DNA of 11,228 nt from Chitinophagaceae bacterium (GCA_947472635.1 CANJDY010000055.1:1-11228); one strand, 5' to 3'; counted from the first letter of the stretch, positions 1-6,336 are shown. Made by a program: numbers and translations. Notes: generated from the sequence alone by a model not told the origin.

Positions 1-40
1 ATCCGTAGTGAGGTACTCTATTCAGTTGAGCTACGCAGCC
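1..40 (-). tRNA. tRNA-Arg (anticodon ACG), 5' half only, cut by window edge
   Basis: Read on the minus strand from position 40, the sequence gives a 7-nt acceptor strand GGCTGCG, T8-A9, a D-stem GCTC/GAGT around an A-rich D-loop, the 5' anticodon strand CCTCA, then C-T-ACG-G-A and the first base of the 3' anticodon strand. ACG at positions 34-36 indicates the arginine tRNA that reads CGN codons. The 3' half (rest of the anticodon stem, variable loop, T-arm, acceptor 3' strand) lies beyond the left edge, so acceptor pairing cannot be checked. The D-loop reads G-A where the usual pair is G18-G19. Confidence 0.88.
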
Positions 41-80
41 AGACCAGCATCAAAACCAAGGCTTTTTTGCTATTGGACTG

Positions 81-111
81 CAAAAATAGAGATTTATTTT
101 ATTGTACCCAA
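81..111 (-). promoter_or_regulatory. Bacteroidota-type promoter for the tRNA-Arg gene
   Basis: On the minus strand, TTG (complement of 109-111) is followed after 20 nt by TATTTTTG (complement of 81-88). The second element is a full match to the -7 consensus TAnnTTTG, and the spacing is within the known 17-23 nt range. The predicted transcription start is near position 74, giving about 34 nt of leader before the tRNA. This is a consensus match only. Confidence 0.6.
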
Positions 112-142
112 CTCTTTACGCAATTTTGCTTGAAATAATTAC

Positions 143-616
143 ATGAAACTTCAATTCTGGTCCATTGGAAAAGCACATGAAAACTATGTTAAAGAGGGGG
201 TAGAATTGTTTACCAAACGAATTACCAATTACTATCCGGTGGAATGGAATATCATTGCCATGCCAAAAAACGCAGCTTCCCTATCTGAAACCGATCTCAA
301 AAAAAAGGAAGGCGAAACCATTTTACAAGCAATTCAAAAAGAAGATTACCTCGTTTTACTTGACGAAAGAGGCAAACAGCTGAAAAGTGAAGCGGTTGCT
401 CAACTGATTCAGACTAGGGCCGATGAAGGGAGCAAAACAATGATTTTCCTCATTGGCGGCGCCTATGGCGTTAGTGAAGCGGTCGCAAAAAGGGCCAACT
501 TCACCTGGAGCTTATCGCCCCTGGTTTTTCCACACCAACTAGTGCGCCTAGTGATAGCAGAACAAATTTACCGAGCCTGCTCCATCAACCGAAACGAAAA
601 GTATCACCATCAATAA
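143..616 (+). CDS. rlmH: 23S rRNA (pseudouridine-1915 N3)-methyltransferase RlmH
   Basis: RlmH is the SPOUT-class enzyme that methylates N3 of pseudouridine 1915 in helix 69 of 23S rRNA, using S-adenosylmethionine, on assembled 70S ribosomes. The 157-residue product has the family's usual length. It shows the LLDERG segment (residues 72-77), the SAM-pocket IGGAYG (104-109), the trefoil-knot helix HQLVRLVIAEQIYRA (131-145) and the C-terminal basic, Tyr/His-rich tail (Y154, H155, H156). The ATG at 143 places the start at the normal family N-terminus (MKLQFWSIGK). A weak promoter is possible at 102-128 (TTG, 16 nt, CAATTTTG), which would leave a very short leader. The rhomboid gene follows after 24 nt and is probably co-transcribed. 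Confidence 0.97.
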   Translation: MKLQFWSIGKAHENYVKEGVELFTKRITNYYPVEWNIIAMPKNAASLSETDLKKKEGETILQAIQKEDYLVLLDERGKQLKSEAVAQLIQTRADEGSKTMIFLIGGAYGVSEAVAKRANFTWSLSPLVFPHQLVRLVIAEQIYRACSINRNEKYHHQ

Positions 617-640
617 CTATATTGCAATCAAACATTGTAC

Positions 641-1264
641 ATGAACTCTATTACCCTAACTGTTGGAATTATTGCCCTTACCTGCCTGATTAGCTTTTCT
701 GCCTTTAGCAGCGAAAAAATTATGAATGACCTAATTATGTGGCCGGTAGAAGTAAAAGCCCGTAATCAATGGTATCGCTTTGTAACTTCCGGATTTTTGC
801 ACGCCGACTGGATGCACCTAATCTTCAATATGTTTACCCTGTATATTTTTGGCCAGCAAATAGTAGAACCCGGCTGCGAACAATTGTCTGGCAAGTGGAT
901 GTACCTGGTGTTGTATTTTGGCGGAATGGTGATTGCAGATATTCCCAGCTACCTGAAACATAGAAATGATTACCATTACAGAAGCTTAGGTGCTTCGGGA
1001 GCAGTATCAGCAGTGGTTTTTGCCGGCATCTTGTTTTACCCCACCATGAAAATGGGTTTCTTCTTTATTCCACCCATTATCCCTGCCTATATATTTGGAC
1101 CATTGTACCTTCTGTATTGCGTATATGCAGCCAAACAAAGTCGCGATAACGTTAACCATGATGCGCATTTATGGGGTGCATTGTTTGGTCTGGCTTTTCC
1201 GCTAGCCCTTCACCCCTATTTATTTCAGCGGATGATTGGATTAATCCTGGGAACTTTTCAATAA
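641..1264 (+). CDS. rhomboid family intramembrane serine protease
   Basis: This multi-pass membrane protein of 207 residues belongs to the rhomboid family, which cleaves transmembrane substrates with a Ser-His dyad inside the bilayer. Numbered from the ATG at 641, it has the L1 loop and TM2 motif FLHADWMHLIFNM (His54, His59 and Asn63, the conserved helix residues) and the catalytic GASG motif with Ser119. The final helix carries HDAHLWGALFG, where His176 is the expected catalytic partner. Hydrophobic segments lie near residues 4-22, 57-71, 87-102, 117-134, 141-161 and 176-192, consistent with the six-helix core. An in-frame TTG lies two codons upstream, but the ATG is preferred. The 3' end overlaps the convergent tilS by 24 bp. 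The substrate is unknown. Confidence 0.92.
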   Translation: MNSITLTVGIIALTCLISFSAFSSEKIMNDLIMWPVEVKARNQWYRFVTSGFLHADWMHLIFNMFTLYIFGQQIVEPGCEQLSGKWMYLVLYFGGMVIADIPSYLKHRNDYHYRSLGASGAVSAVVFAGILFYPTMKMGFFFIPPIIPAYIFGPLYLLYCVYAAKQSRDNVNHDAHLWGALFGLAFPLALHPYLFQRMIGLILGTFQ

Positions 1265-2614
1265 GCGCAGCGAATAAATTTGCTGAGTGGCCTCGCTGAT
1301 CTTATAACGGTCGTCAATGCGCATACCTACCACCCAAATGATTTTTTGATCCATTGCCACCACCCAAACATTTTCCTTTTGGGTAAGCGACAATTTTTGA
1401 TCGCTTAGAAACCGGCTAATCTTCTTTTTCTTTTGCATACCTAGGGGATAAAAATAATCGCCTATTTTCCATTTCCGTAGCAGCAAGGGAAAGGTGATTT
1501 TTGAAAAATCTAATTGCGCAACCAAGGGGTCAATGGTAATTTTAAATGATCCAGAATCCACAGTTTCCATCGAAAGACTACCACTTGAAAAAACAATTTG
1601 ATTGTCCTTTTCTTCCATTAAAATATGGTTGGCCTCAACTGTCTGGATAGGTGAAATGATCATCCAACCTCGGTTTTTAATGATTCGATGGGTTGCAGAC
1701 TGAATATATTTACCCGTTTCACTTTTGAGTAATGCAATTGCCTCCTCGGTTTGATGGGCAGTAAAAGCAAATTCTTTTATGATCTCATGAAGCACCGTAA
1801 CCAGCGGAACTGTCTTCAGTAATTTCAACACCGGAATATGAATCTCCTTGCCGCGATACTCTAATAATTTTTTCTTGTGTTGCTCAATTGACTGTTGAAA
1901 TAAAATTTCTGTTTCTCTGAATCGCTGTATATTTTTCAACACATTAGTAGCCGCCTCAGGAAAACTTTCGCTCACCAGCGGAAGAATGGTATTGCGAAAA
2001 TAATTTCGAGTATAATCATTCTCCAAGTTGGTATGATCTGTTACAAATTCAAGCCCCTGCTGTGCTGCATAGGTTTCCAACTCAGTCCGTCGAGCAAATA
2101 ATAGCGGACGAATAACGCTACCTTGCTTTGATAGAATACCTTTTAGTCCAGCAATACCGGTACCTCTAAAAAAGTTCATCGTAACTGTCTCTATATTATC
2201 ATCTGCGTGATGCCCAGTCAGGATATAATTAAGTTTAGAAGCAACTGCTGGAGCGCCTTCTGTTTGTATCCTATTGATCAAACTATAAAACCATTCGTAG
2301 CGCAAATCCCTCGCAGCAGTTTCAATAGATATTTTAGCCGTCTTTGCATAGGCAGCTGTATCAACTATTTTTAAATGAAATGGTACTCCATATTTTTCTG
2401 CCAGCAGTTTTACAAAGTCCTCATCCCGCTGGCTATCTGCACCCCTGAGTTGAAAATTACAATGCGCAATTTCAAAATCATAGCCCGCCTGTTTGCATAG
2501 GGCACACAACACAACAGAATCTACCCCGCCACTAACGGCAAGCAGTAATCGATCCTTCGGTTGAAAGAGATGTTGTTGCTGGATGTAATGCGTAAATTTT
2601 TCTAAAAGCCCCAT
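1241..2614 (-). CDS. tilS: tRNA(Ile)-lysidine synthase TilS
   Basis: TilS attaches lysine to C34 of the CAU-anticodon isoleucine tRNA in an ATP-dependent reaction. This lets the tRNA read AUA and accept isoleucine, and the enzyme is normally essential. The 457-residue protein has the PP-loop ATP-pyrophosphatase motif SGGVDS (residues 28-33), the second nucleotide-site motif TGHHADDNIET (133-143), the FFRGTGIAGLKGI segment (148-160) and the YTRNYFRNTILP region (201-212). A C-terminal TilS domain (about 375-450) includes the LLLRKWKIGDYF segment. Length and order match full-length bacterial TilS. It lies 75 bp downstream of the TPR gene on the same strand and is probably co-transcribed with it. 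Its 3' end overlaps the rhomboid gene. Confidence 0.97.
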   Translation of the reverse strand: MGLLEKFTHYIQQQHLFQPKDRLLLAVSGGVDSVVLCALCKQAGYDFEIAHCNFQLRGADSQRDEDFVKLLAEKYGVPFHLKIVDTAAYAKTAKISIETAARDLRYEWFYSLINRIQTEGAPAVASKLNYILTGHHADDNIETVTMNFFRGTGIAGLKGILSKQGSVIRPLLFARRTELETYAAQQGLEFVTDHTNLENDYTRNYFRNTILPLVSESFPEAATNVLKNIQRFRETEILFQQSIEQHKKKLLEYRGKEIHIPVLKLLKTVPLVTVLHEIIKEFAFTAHQTEEAIALLKSETGKYIQSATHRIIKNRGWMIISPIQTVEANHILMEEKDNQIVFSSGSLSMETVDSGSFKITIDPLVAQLDFSKITFPLLLRKWKIGDYFYPLGMQKKKKISRFLSDQKLSLTQKENVWVVAMDQKIIWVVGMRIDDRYKISEATQQIYSLRLLKSSQD

Positions 2615-2689
2615 TATAAATTATTGAAAATAAAATTTGACCCTAAGGATCCAACCTTACAAAGTTGGTAAATGTCATAAAATTGCCCC

Positions 2690-3001
2690 TTATTCTTCAA
2701 TATCTTCGAGCGCAGCTTGCAATTCACTATGGGAATGGTGATCTCCAGCCTTTTTCGCTTCTTCCATCCCTCTTCGATAGATGCGGATGGCTTTATCAAA
2801 ATCCCCTACGCGCTCCAATAATTTCCCCAAATGGTAATAGGATCCCACATAGGTGGGTTCACGAAGCAGTAATTCATTAAAAAGATTCCTTGCCTGCTCG
2901 TCCTCCCCAATTTTGATATATTCCAGTGCCAACGCATGTTGCAGAAAACTATCCTTTCCGGAAGTCTCCATATATTCCAGTAATTTTTTGATCCTGCTCA
3001 T
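2690..3001 (-). CDS. small tetratricopeptide-repeat (TPR) protein
   Basis: This is a 103-residue protein with no signal peptide or membrane segment. It contains two TPR-like helix pairs: about residues 18-51 (centred on ALALEYIKIGEDEQARNLF) and 52-85 (YYHLGKLLERVGDFDKAIRIY). Both have the typical small/large residue pattern and the A-x-x-x-Y/F-x-x-A/G spacing. The tail is acidic (ALEDIEE). TPRs mediate protein-protein contact, so a scaffold or adaptor role is inferred and the partner is unknown. It is the first gene of a probable two-gene unit with tilS and is divergent from etfB. A candidate minus-strand promoter lies just upstream. No catalytic motif is seen. Confidence 0.85.
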   Translation of the reverse strand: MSRIKKLLEYMETSGKDSFLQHALALEYIKIGEDEQARNLFNELLLREPTYVGSYYHLGKLLERVGDFDKAIRIYRRGMEEAKKAGDHHSHSELQAALEDIEE

Positions 3002-3018
3002 ACTACCCTTTTTATAAA

Positions 3019-3046
3019 AAAATTTATAATAAATTTATTGTACAAA
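3019..3046 (-). promoter_or_regulatory. candidate promoter for the TPR-tilS unit
   Basis: On the minus strand, TTTG (complement of 3043-3046) is followed after 16 nt by TAAATTTT (complement of 3019-3026). This is the Bacteroidota -7 element with its last base changed, and the spacer is one base below the usual range. The predicted start is about 10 nt before the TPR start codon. It overlaps the divergent etfB promoter region, so both directions may be read from one AT-rich segment. Confidence 0.35.
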
Positions 3047-3049
3047 TGT

Positions 3050-3057
3050 TATCTTTG
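3050..3057 (+). promoter_or_regulatory. -7 element of the etfB promoter
   Basis: TATCTTTG matches TAnnTTTG fully, and it sits about 50 bp before the etfB ATG in the divergent intergenic region. No TTG is found at the expected 17-23 nt upstream (that stretch is only A and T), so the -33 half is weak or absent. It would drive etfB, and probably the four-helix gene and etfA behind it. Confidence 0.5.
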
Positions 3058-3105
3058 TTAATAGTTGCATAAACAACTTATTTCCCCCTAATCAAATTTT
3101 TGAAT

Positions 3106-3849
3106 ATGAAAATATTAGTCTGCATCAGCAAAACACCAGATACTACTGCAAAAATAGCTTTCACAACCAACAATACGAAATTCGCTGCAGAAGGGGTACA
3201 ATGGATCATCAATCCCTACGATGAATGGTATGCACTGGTAAGAGCAATTGAACTCAAGGAAGCTGGAATCGCTACCGCCATCGATCTTATCACCGTGGGC
3301 AACGCAGACTGCGACCCCATCATCCGAAAGGCACTGGCATTGGGTGGTGATGAGGCCATCCGTGTAAATGCAGATAGCCATGACAGTTATTATATTGCGG
3401 CCCAAATTGCAGCGATTGCCAAAGAAGGCAACTATTCGCTGGTACTTACGGGCAAAGAAACCATCGATTACAACGGTTCCTCTATAGGCGGAATGGTGGC
3501 AGCATTGCTAGACTGGCCGTTTATTTCGCAAGCCACCAAACTAAACTTAGAAAATAACCTGGCCTCGCTGGTAAGGGAAATTGAAAGTGGCGAAGCAACC
3601 GATCAAGTGCAACTACCCATTGTAGTGAGTTGTCAAAAAGGAATGGCCGAACAACGCATTCCCAATATGAAAGGCATTATGGGAGCCAGAAGCAAGCCAT
3701 TAACTGTACGCGAGCCAGTTGCAGCAGATACATTCACCTCCATCATTAACTTCGACCTTCCACCAGCAAAAGCAGGTGTAAAGTTAGTTTCAGCCGAACA
3801 TCCGGAAGAATTGGTAAGATTGCTACATGAGGAAGCGAAACTGTTTTAA
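3106..3849 (+). CDS. etfB: electron transfer flavoprotein subunit beta (FixA/EtfB)
   Basis: EtfB is the AMP-binding subunit of the soluble heterodimeric electron transfer flavoprotein. This carries electrons from acyl-CoA and other dehydrogenases to the respiratory chain through ETF:quinone oxidoreductase. The 247-residue product begins MKILVCISKTPDT, the usual N-terminal strand. It has NPYDEW (36-41), the TGKETIDYNGSSIG nucleotide-site segment (115-128) and the family signature VREIESGEA (156-164), followed by LPIVVSCQ. An in-frame TTG two codons upstream (3100) was rejected in favour of the ATG. Its partner etfA is normally the next gene, but here about 600 bp holding a repeat-flanked four-helix-bundle gene separates them. 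The TAA stop overlaps the first repeat unit of that cassette by two bases. Confidence 0.96.
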   Translation: MKILVCISKTPDTTAKIAFTTNNTKFAAEGVQWIINPYDEWYALVRAIELKEAGIATAIDLITVGNADCDPIIRKALALGGDEAIRVNADSHDSYYIAAQIAAIAKEGNYSLVLTGKETIDYNGSSIGGMVAALLDWPFISQATKLNLENNLASLVREIESGEATDQVQLPIVVSCQKGMAEQRIPNMKGIMGARSKPLTVREPVAADTFTSIINFDLPPAKAGVKLVSAEHPEELVRLLHEEAKLF

Positions 3850-3878
3850 CTGAAAACTGATTAACTGAAAACTGATAA
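3848..3878 (+). repeat. left array: four AACTGA units in a 7-8 nt register
   Basis: The hexamer AACTGA starts at 3848, 3855, 3863 and 3870, so spacing is 7, 8, 7. The first unit shares two bases with the etfB stop codon. The linkers are A or TT. An AT-rich stretch with no recognised promoter (3879-3949) leads to the four-helix gene. Confidence 0.9.
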
Positions 3879-3949
3879 TTTTTATAATCACAATTTTTTT
3901 TATAATTTAAAGTCAATATGAACCACTTATTATGATTTAAATTTTGGTT

Positions 3950-4306
3950 ATGCGGGATAGTGTTTTACGCGTTAAAAGTTTTGATTTCGCCATTCGAATG
4001 GTCAATTTATACAAGTATCTCAAAAATGAACATGGTGAATATATCCTCTCGCAACAACTGATAAGAAGTGGTACTTCCATTGGGGCAATTATTCGTGAAG
4101 CAGAGCATGCAGAGAGTTCAAGGGATTTTGTTCATAAATTAAGTATCGGCTTGAAAGAAGCTAATGAATCAAAATATTGGTTAGACCTTTTGTTTGCAAC
4201 GGATTATATTACCTTAAAAATGTACGAATCATTAAATAAGGATTGTGAAGAAATATTGAAAATACTGGTCGCCAGTGTCAAAACATCCAAGCGCAGCATC
4301 AAATAA
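3950..4306 (+). CDS. four-helix-bundle protein, S23 / 23S rRNA intervening-sequence protein (IVP) family
   Basis: This 118-residue, all-helical, charged protein belongs to the family first seen inside 23S rRNA intervening sequences. The family is structurally related to Avd, the accessory protein of diversity-generating retroelements. Family hallmarks are visible: KSFDFA (9-14), the core LIRSGTSIGAIIREAEHAES (37-56), SSRDFVHKLSIGLKEANES (56-74) and YWLDLLF (76-82). Predicted helices span about 6-26, 31-52, 56-83 and 87-112, and the C-terminus is basic (KTSKRSIK). Length is typical. The ATG at 3950 was chosen over a TTG two codons upstream; ATGs at 3918 and 3932 are followed quickly by stops. 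Biochemical function is not established for the family; nucleic-acid binding is inferred from Avd and the basic tail. It lies in the sense direction between etfB and etfA, inside inverted repeat arrays. Confidence 0.92.
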   Translation: MRDSVLRVKSFDFAIRMVNLYKYLKNEHGEYILSQQLIRSGTSIGAIIREAEHAESSRDFVHKLSIGLKEANESKYWLDLLFATDYITLKMYESLNKDCEEILKILVASVKTSKRSIK

Positions 4307-4347
4307 TAAAAAACTAGATTTAATTGAAAATAAATTTATGTACTAAG

Positions 4348-4409
4348 AACTTTCAGTTTTCAGTTTTCAGTTATCAGTTAATCAGTTTTCAGTTAATCCG
4401 TTATCAGTT
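4348..4409 (+). repeat. right array: TCAGTT units in a 7-8 nt register, inverted relative to the left array
   Basis: TCAGTT starts at 4353, 4360, 4367, 4374, 4382, 4389 and 4404, with a one-base variant (TCCGTT) at 4397. Spacing is 7, 7, 7, 8, 7, 8, 7. The array opens with AACTTTCAGTTTTCAGTT (4348-4365), identical to 6447-6464 in the second element. Decayed units (TCAATT at 4420 and 4435) continue towards the etfA start, so the right boundary is fuzzy. Confidence 0.9.
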
Positions 4410-4443
4410 AAGAAATTTATCAATTATTCAACTATCAATTACC

Positions 4444-5403
4444 ATGAGTGTATTAATATTTTTAGACCAGGCCGATGGCGAAATCCGCAAATCCTCTTTA
4501 GAAGCAGCTTGCTATGGAGCACAGATTGCAGTAATGTTGGGTGTGCCGACCGAAGCGGTCGTATTGGGCAAGGTTAGTGATGATTTAACTGCACTAGGGC
4601 AATATGGTATTACTACAGTACATACTATTAATGAAGTGACGCCAGGACAGGCTGATGCGCAAGTACTAGCAAAGGTCATTGCGGAACTTGTAACTAGCTC
4701 AAATGCCAGCGTAGTCATATTGTCCAACAATCTTCAGGGCAAGTCTATTGCACCGGGTTTGAGTGTATTATTGAAAGCTGGTCTAGTTGCTGGTGCGATT
4801 GCACTTCCTGATACTAGTAATGGATTTGTGGTTCAAAAAAATGTATTCAGTGGTAAGGCATTTGCCCATGTTGCCATCAATACACCTATAAAAATCATCA
4901 CCCTCAATACGAATTCATATCCCATCACTACCACTGAGGGCATAGCCACAGTGAAAGCATTTGCTGCAACCAATGTTGTAAATAAAGTACAGGTTATGGC
5001 AACCAACAAAATTGAAGGGGAAGTTCCTCTATCAGAAGCAGATATAGTAATCAGTGGCGGACGAGGCTTAAAGGGACCTGAAAATTGGGGATTGGTAACT
5101 GATTTAGCCAAATTATTTGGCGCGGCTACCGCCTGTAGTCGACCAGTAGCTGATAGTGACTGGAGGCCTCACCATGAGCATGTTGGTCAAACGGGGCTTG
5201 CCATCGCCCCTAATTTATATTTCGCTATTGGTATTTCTGGGGCCATTCAGCATTTGGCAGGGGTAAACAGGAGTAAAACCATCGTAGTAATCAACAAGGA
5301 TCCAGAAGCTCCCTTTTTTAAAGTAGCCGATTATGGAATTGTGGGAGATGCTTTTGAAGTAATGCCAAAGATTATTGAAGCGGTCAAAAAGTTGAAAAAT
5401 TAA
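4444..5403 (+). CDS. etfA: electron transfer flavoprotein subunit alpha (FixB/EtfA)
   Basis: EtfA is the FAD-binding subunit that pairs with EtfB. The 319-residue product begins MSVLIFLDQADGEI. Its N-terminal Rossmann-like domain (about 1-185) is followed by the FAD domain: IVISGGRGLKGPENW (201-215), CSRPVADSDWRPHHEHVGQTG (231-251) and the C-terminal signature running from YFAIGISGAIQHLAG to INKDPEAPFFKVADYGIVGD (259-302). These contact the FAD pyrophosphate and isoalloxazine. The frame stays open upstream to 4324, but that extension translates only the TCAGTT repeat array into low-complexity QL/FQ-rich peptide, so the ATG at 4444 is taken. No separate promoter match is seen, so expression probably depends on read-through from etfB across the inserted cassette. 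Confidence 0.96.
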   Translation: MSVLIFLDQADGEIRKSSLEAACYGAQIAVMLGVPTEAVVLGKVSDDLTALGQYGITTVHTINEVTPGQADAQVLAKVIAELVTSSNASVVILSNNLQGKSIAPGLSVLLKAGLVAGAIALPDTSNGFVVQKNVFSGKAFAHVAINTPIKIITLNTNSYPITTTEGIATVKAFAATNVVNKVQVMATNKIEGEVPLSEADIVISGGRGLKGPENWGLVTDLAKLFGAATACSRPVADSDWRPHHEHVGQTGLAIAPNLYFAIGISGAIQHLAGVNRSKTIVVINKDPEAPFFKVADYGIVGDAFEVMPKIIEAVKKLKN

Positions 5404-5744
5404 TAAAAATACATTAATTTGTATTGTAAATTAGTTATATATAACTCAATCAATTGAGCAACTAATAGCAAGCATTGCATAGTTTTTCACCTGATTATAC
5501 TATCAAATTCAATTAACTAAGCTATCAATCATCCAACCCTTATCCAAAATAGCAAATCCTTTAAAACTCTCTGCCATAAAGAGAACTAAGAAAATTGATG
5601 TGAAGAAGGGATAGGTATTGTAGGTAAAAAGCCCCCGAAACTTCTTAAAAACAAATAAATAAACCCCATTATCCGATTCTGAAAATATACAGGAATGAAA
5701 GCAATTTAAAATTGCTTAAAATCACTTAGTTTCGTAAATTATTT
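5404..5744. other. 341-bp AT-rich intergenic region after etfA
   Basis: No convincing gene is present. Just after the etfA stop, a 6-bp hairpin (AATACA at 5408-5413 with TGTATT at 5420-5425, 6-nt loop) could be a weak terminator. A second small inverted repeat is CTCAAT/ATTGAG (5445-5450 with 5453-5458). Neither has a good U-tract. The 3' end holds a 19-bp palindrome and a near-consensus -7 element (TAGTTTCG, 5727-5734) before the next gene. The stretch 5500-5540 has loose TCAA/TCAATT motifs that might be decayed repeat units, but the register is poor. Confidence 0.5.
5699..5717. promoter_or_regulatory. perfect 9+9 bp palindrome, possible operator of the DUF151 gene
   Basis: AAGCAATTT (5699-5707) and AAATTGCTT (5709-5717) are exact inverted repeats around a single A. 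The palindrome ends 27 bp before the ATG and covers where a -33 element would lie for the -7-like TAGTTTCG at 5727-5734. Such symmetry fits a dimeric regulator site. An AT-rich chance palindrome is possible. No cognate regulator is in the window. Confidence 0.35.
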
Positions 5745-6332
5745 ATGAAGAAAATTGAATTAGAAATCGTTGCTTTATCGCATAGTATTACCCAAACCCA
5801 TTCCTATGCGGTTGTATTGGGTGAAGTAAATGGCTTACGCCGTCTACCCATTGTAATTGGAGGGTTTGAGGCTCAGGCTATTGCTGTTGCCTTGGAGCGC
5901 ATGAGTCCTAGTCGCCCCCTAACCCACGACTTAATGAAAAATTTCATGATGGCATTCGGGGTTGAATTGCATGAAGTTATTATCAACGACTTACAAGAAG
6001 GTATTTTTTATAGTAAACTAGTGTGCAGCAGCGAAAAAGATACTGTTGAAATTGATTCCCGCACTTCCGATGCACTTGCATTGGCCGTAAGATTTGGCTG
6101 TCCCATTTACACATACGATAACATATTAGATAGCGCCGGCATATTAATGGAAGGAGATACCAAAAAGAAAAAAACTTCTGCTGAAGTAACCAATGATACT
6201 GGTGACAAAAATAATTTACAATCCCTCTCACTAGAAGAGTTAGATAGCCTACTTACTGAAGTATTGGAACAAGAAGACTACATAAGGGCCATTACAATTA
6301 GGGATGAAATTAAAAGTAGAACGAAAAGGTAG
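5745..6332 (+). CDS. bifunctional nuclease family protein (DUF151) with C-terminal UVR-like motif
   Basis: The 195-residue protein has a BFN/DUF151 domain at about residues 1-135: LPIVIGGFEAQAI (34-46), RPLTHDLM (57-64) and the diagnostic DSRTSDALALAVR (104-116). A Lys/Thr-rich linker (138-158) leads to a C-terminal helical hairpin (about 161-195, LEELDSLLTEVLEQEDYIRAI then IRDEI) resembling the UVR motif of UvrB/UvrC and McsA. Plant DUF151 relatives were reported to have RNase and DNase activity; the bacterial role is poorly known, so the nuclease label rests on family name. The UVR-like motif suggests a protein-protein contact. The gene starts a unit with ispE, but a repeat element fills the 188 bp between them. 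A palindrome upstream may control it. Confidence 0.9.
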   Translation: MKKIELEIVALSHSITQTHSYAVVLGEVNGLRRLPIVIGGFEAQAIAVALERMSPSRPLTHDLMKNFMMAFGVELHEVIINDLQEGIFYSKLVCSSEKDTVEIDSRTSDALALAVRFGCPIYTYDNILDSAGILMEGDTKKKKTSAEVTNDTGDKNNLQSLSLEELDSLLTEVLEQEDYIRAITIRDEIKSRTKR

Positions 6333-6336
6333 CTGT

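Larger units (their letters stand above)
3848..4409 (+). mobile_element. repeat-bounded cassette carrying a four-helix-bundle gene, inserted between etfB and etfA
   Basis: The segment is bounded on the left by an AACTGA array (3848-3878) and on the right by a TCAGTT array (4348-4409), which are inverted relative to one another. Between them lies one complete S23-type four-helix-bundle gene. Positions 3848-3878 are complementary to 4364-4394 at 29 of 31 positions, including a perfect 21-nt stretch (3848-3868 with 4374-4394). A related element without a gene occurs at 6337-6501. No transposase, integrase or reverse transcriptase is encoded, so mobility is inferred from the two related copies and from the interruption of the usually adjacent etfB-etfA pair. 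Target-site duplications are not obvious. It could instead be a static intergenic repeat-plus-gene unit. Confidence 0.5.

Noticed and set aside
3918..3948. Upstream starts for the four-helix gene at ATG 3918 or 3932
   Set aside because: Both frames hit a stop within a few codons; the ATG at 3950 begins the conserved reading frame.
3950..4306. Avd gene of a diversity-generating retroelement
   Set aside because: The protein shares the four-helix fold, but no reverse transcriptase, template repeat or variable repeat is in the window, and the residues fit the stand-alone S23/IVP family better.
3848..4409. CRISPR array
   Set aside because: Units are 6 nt in a 7-8 nt register with no unique spacers and no cas genes; this is a tandem short-repeat array.
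3848..4409. Conventional insertion sequence
   Set aside because: No transposase or recombinase is encoded, and no clear target-site duplication is visible at the edges.
4324..4443. N-terminal extension of EtfA by about 40 residues
   Set aside because: The extension translates the TCAGTT repeats, is low complexity and is absent from the family; the ATG at 4444 gives the normal EtfA start.
5445..5458. Terminator hairpin CTCAAT/ATTGAG after etfA
   Set aside because: The stem is short, the loop would be only two to four bases and no T-tract follows.
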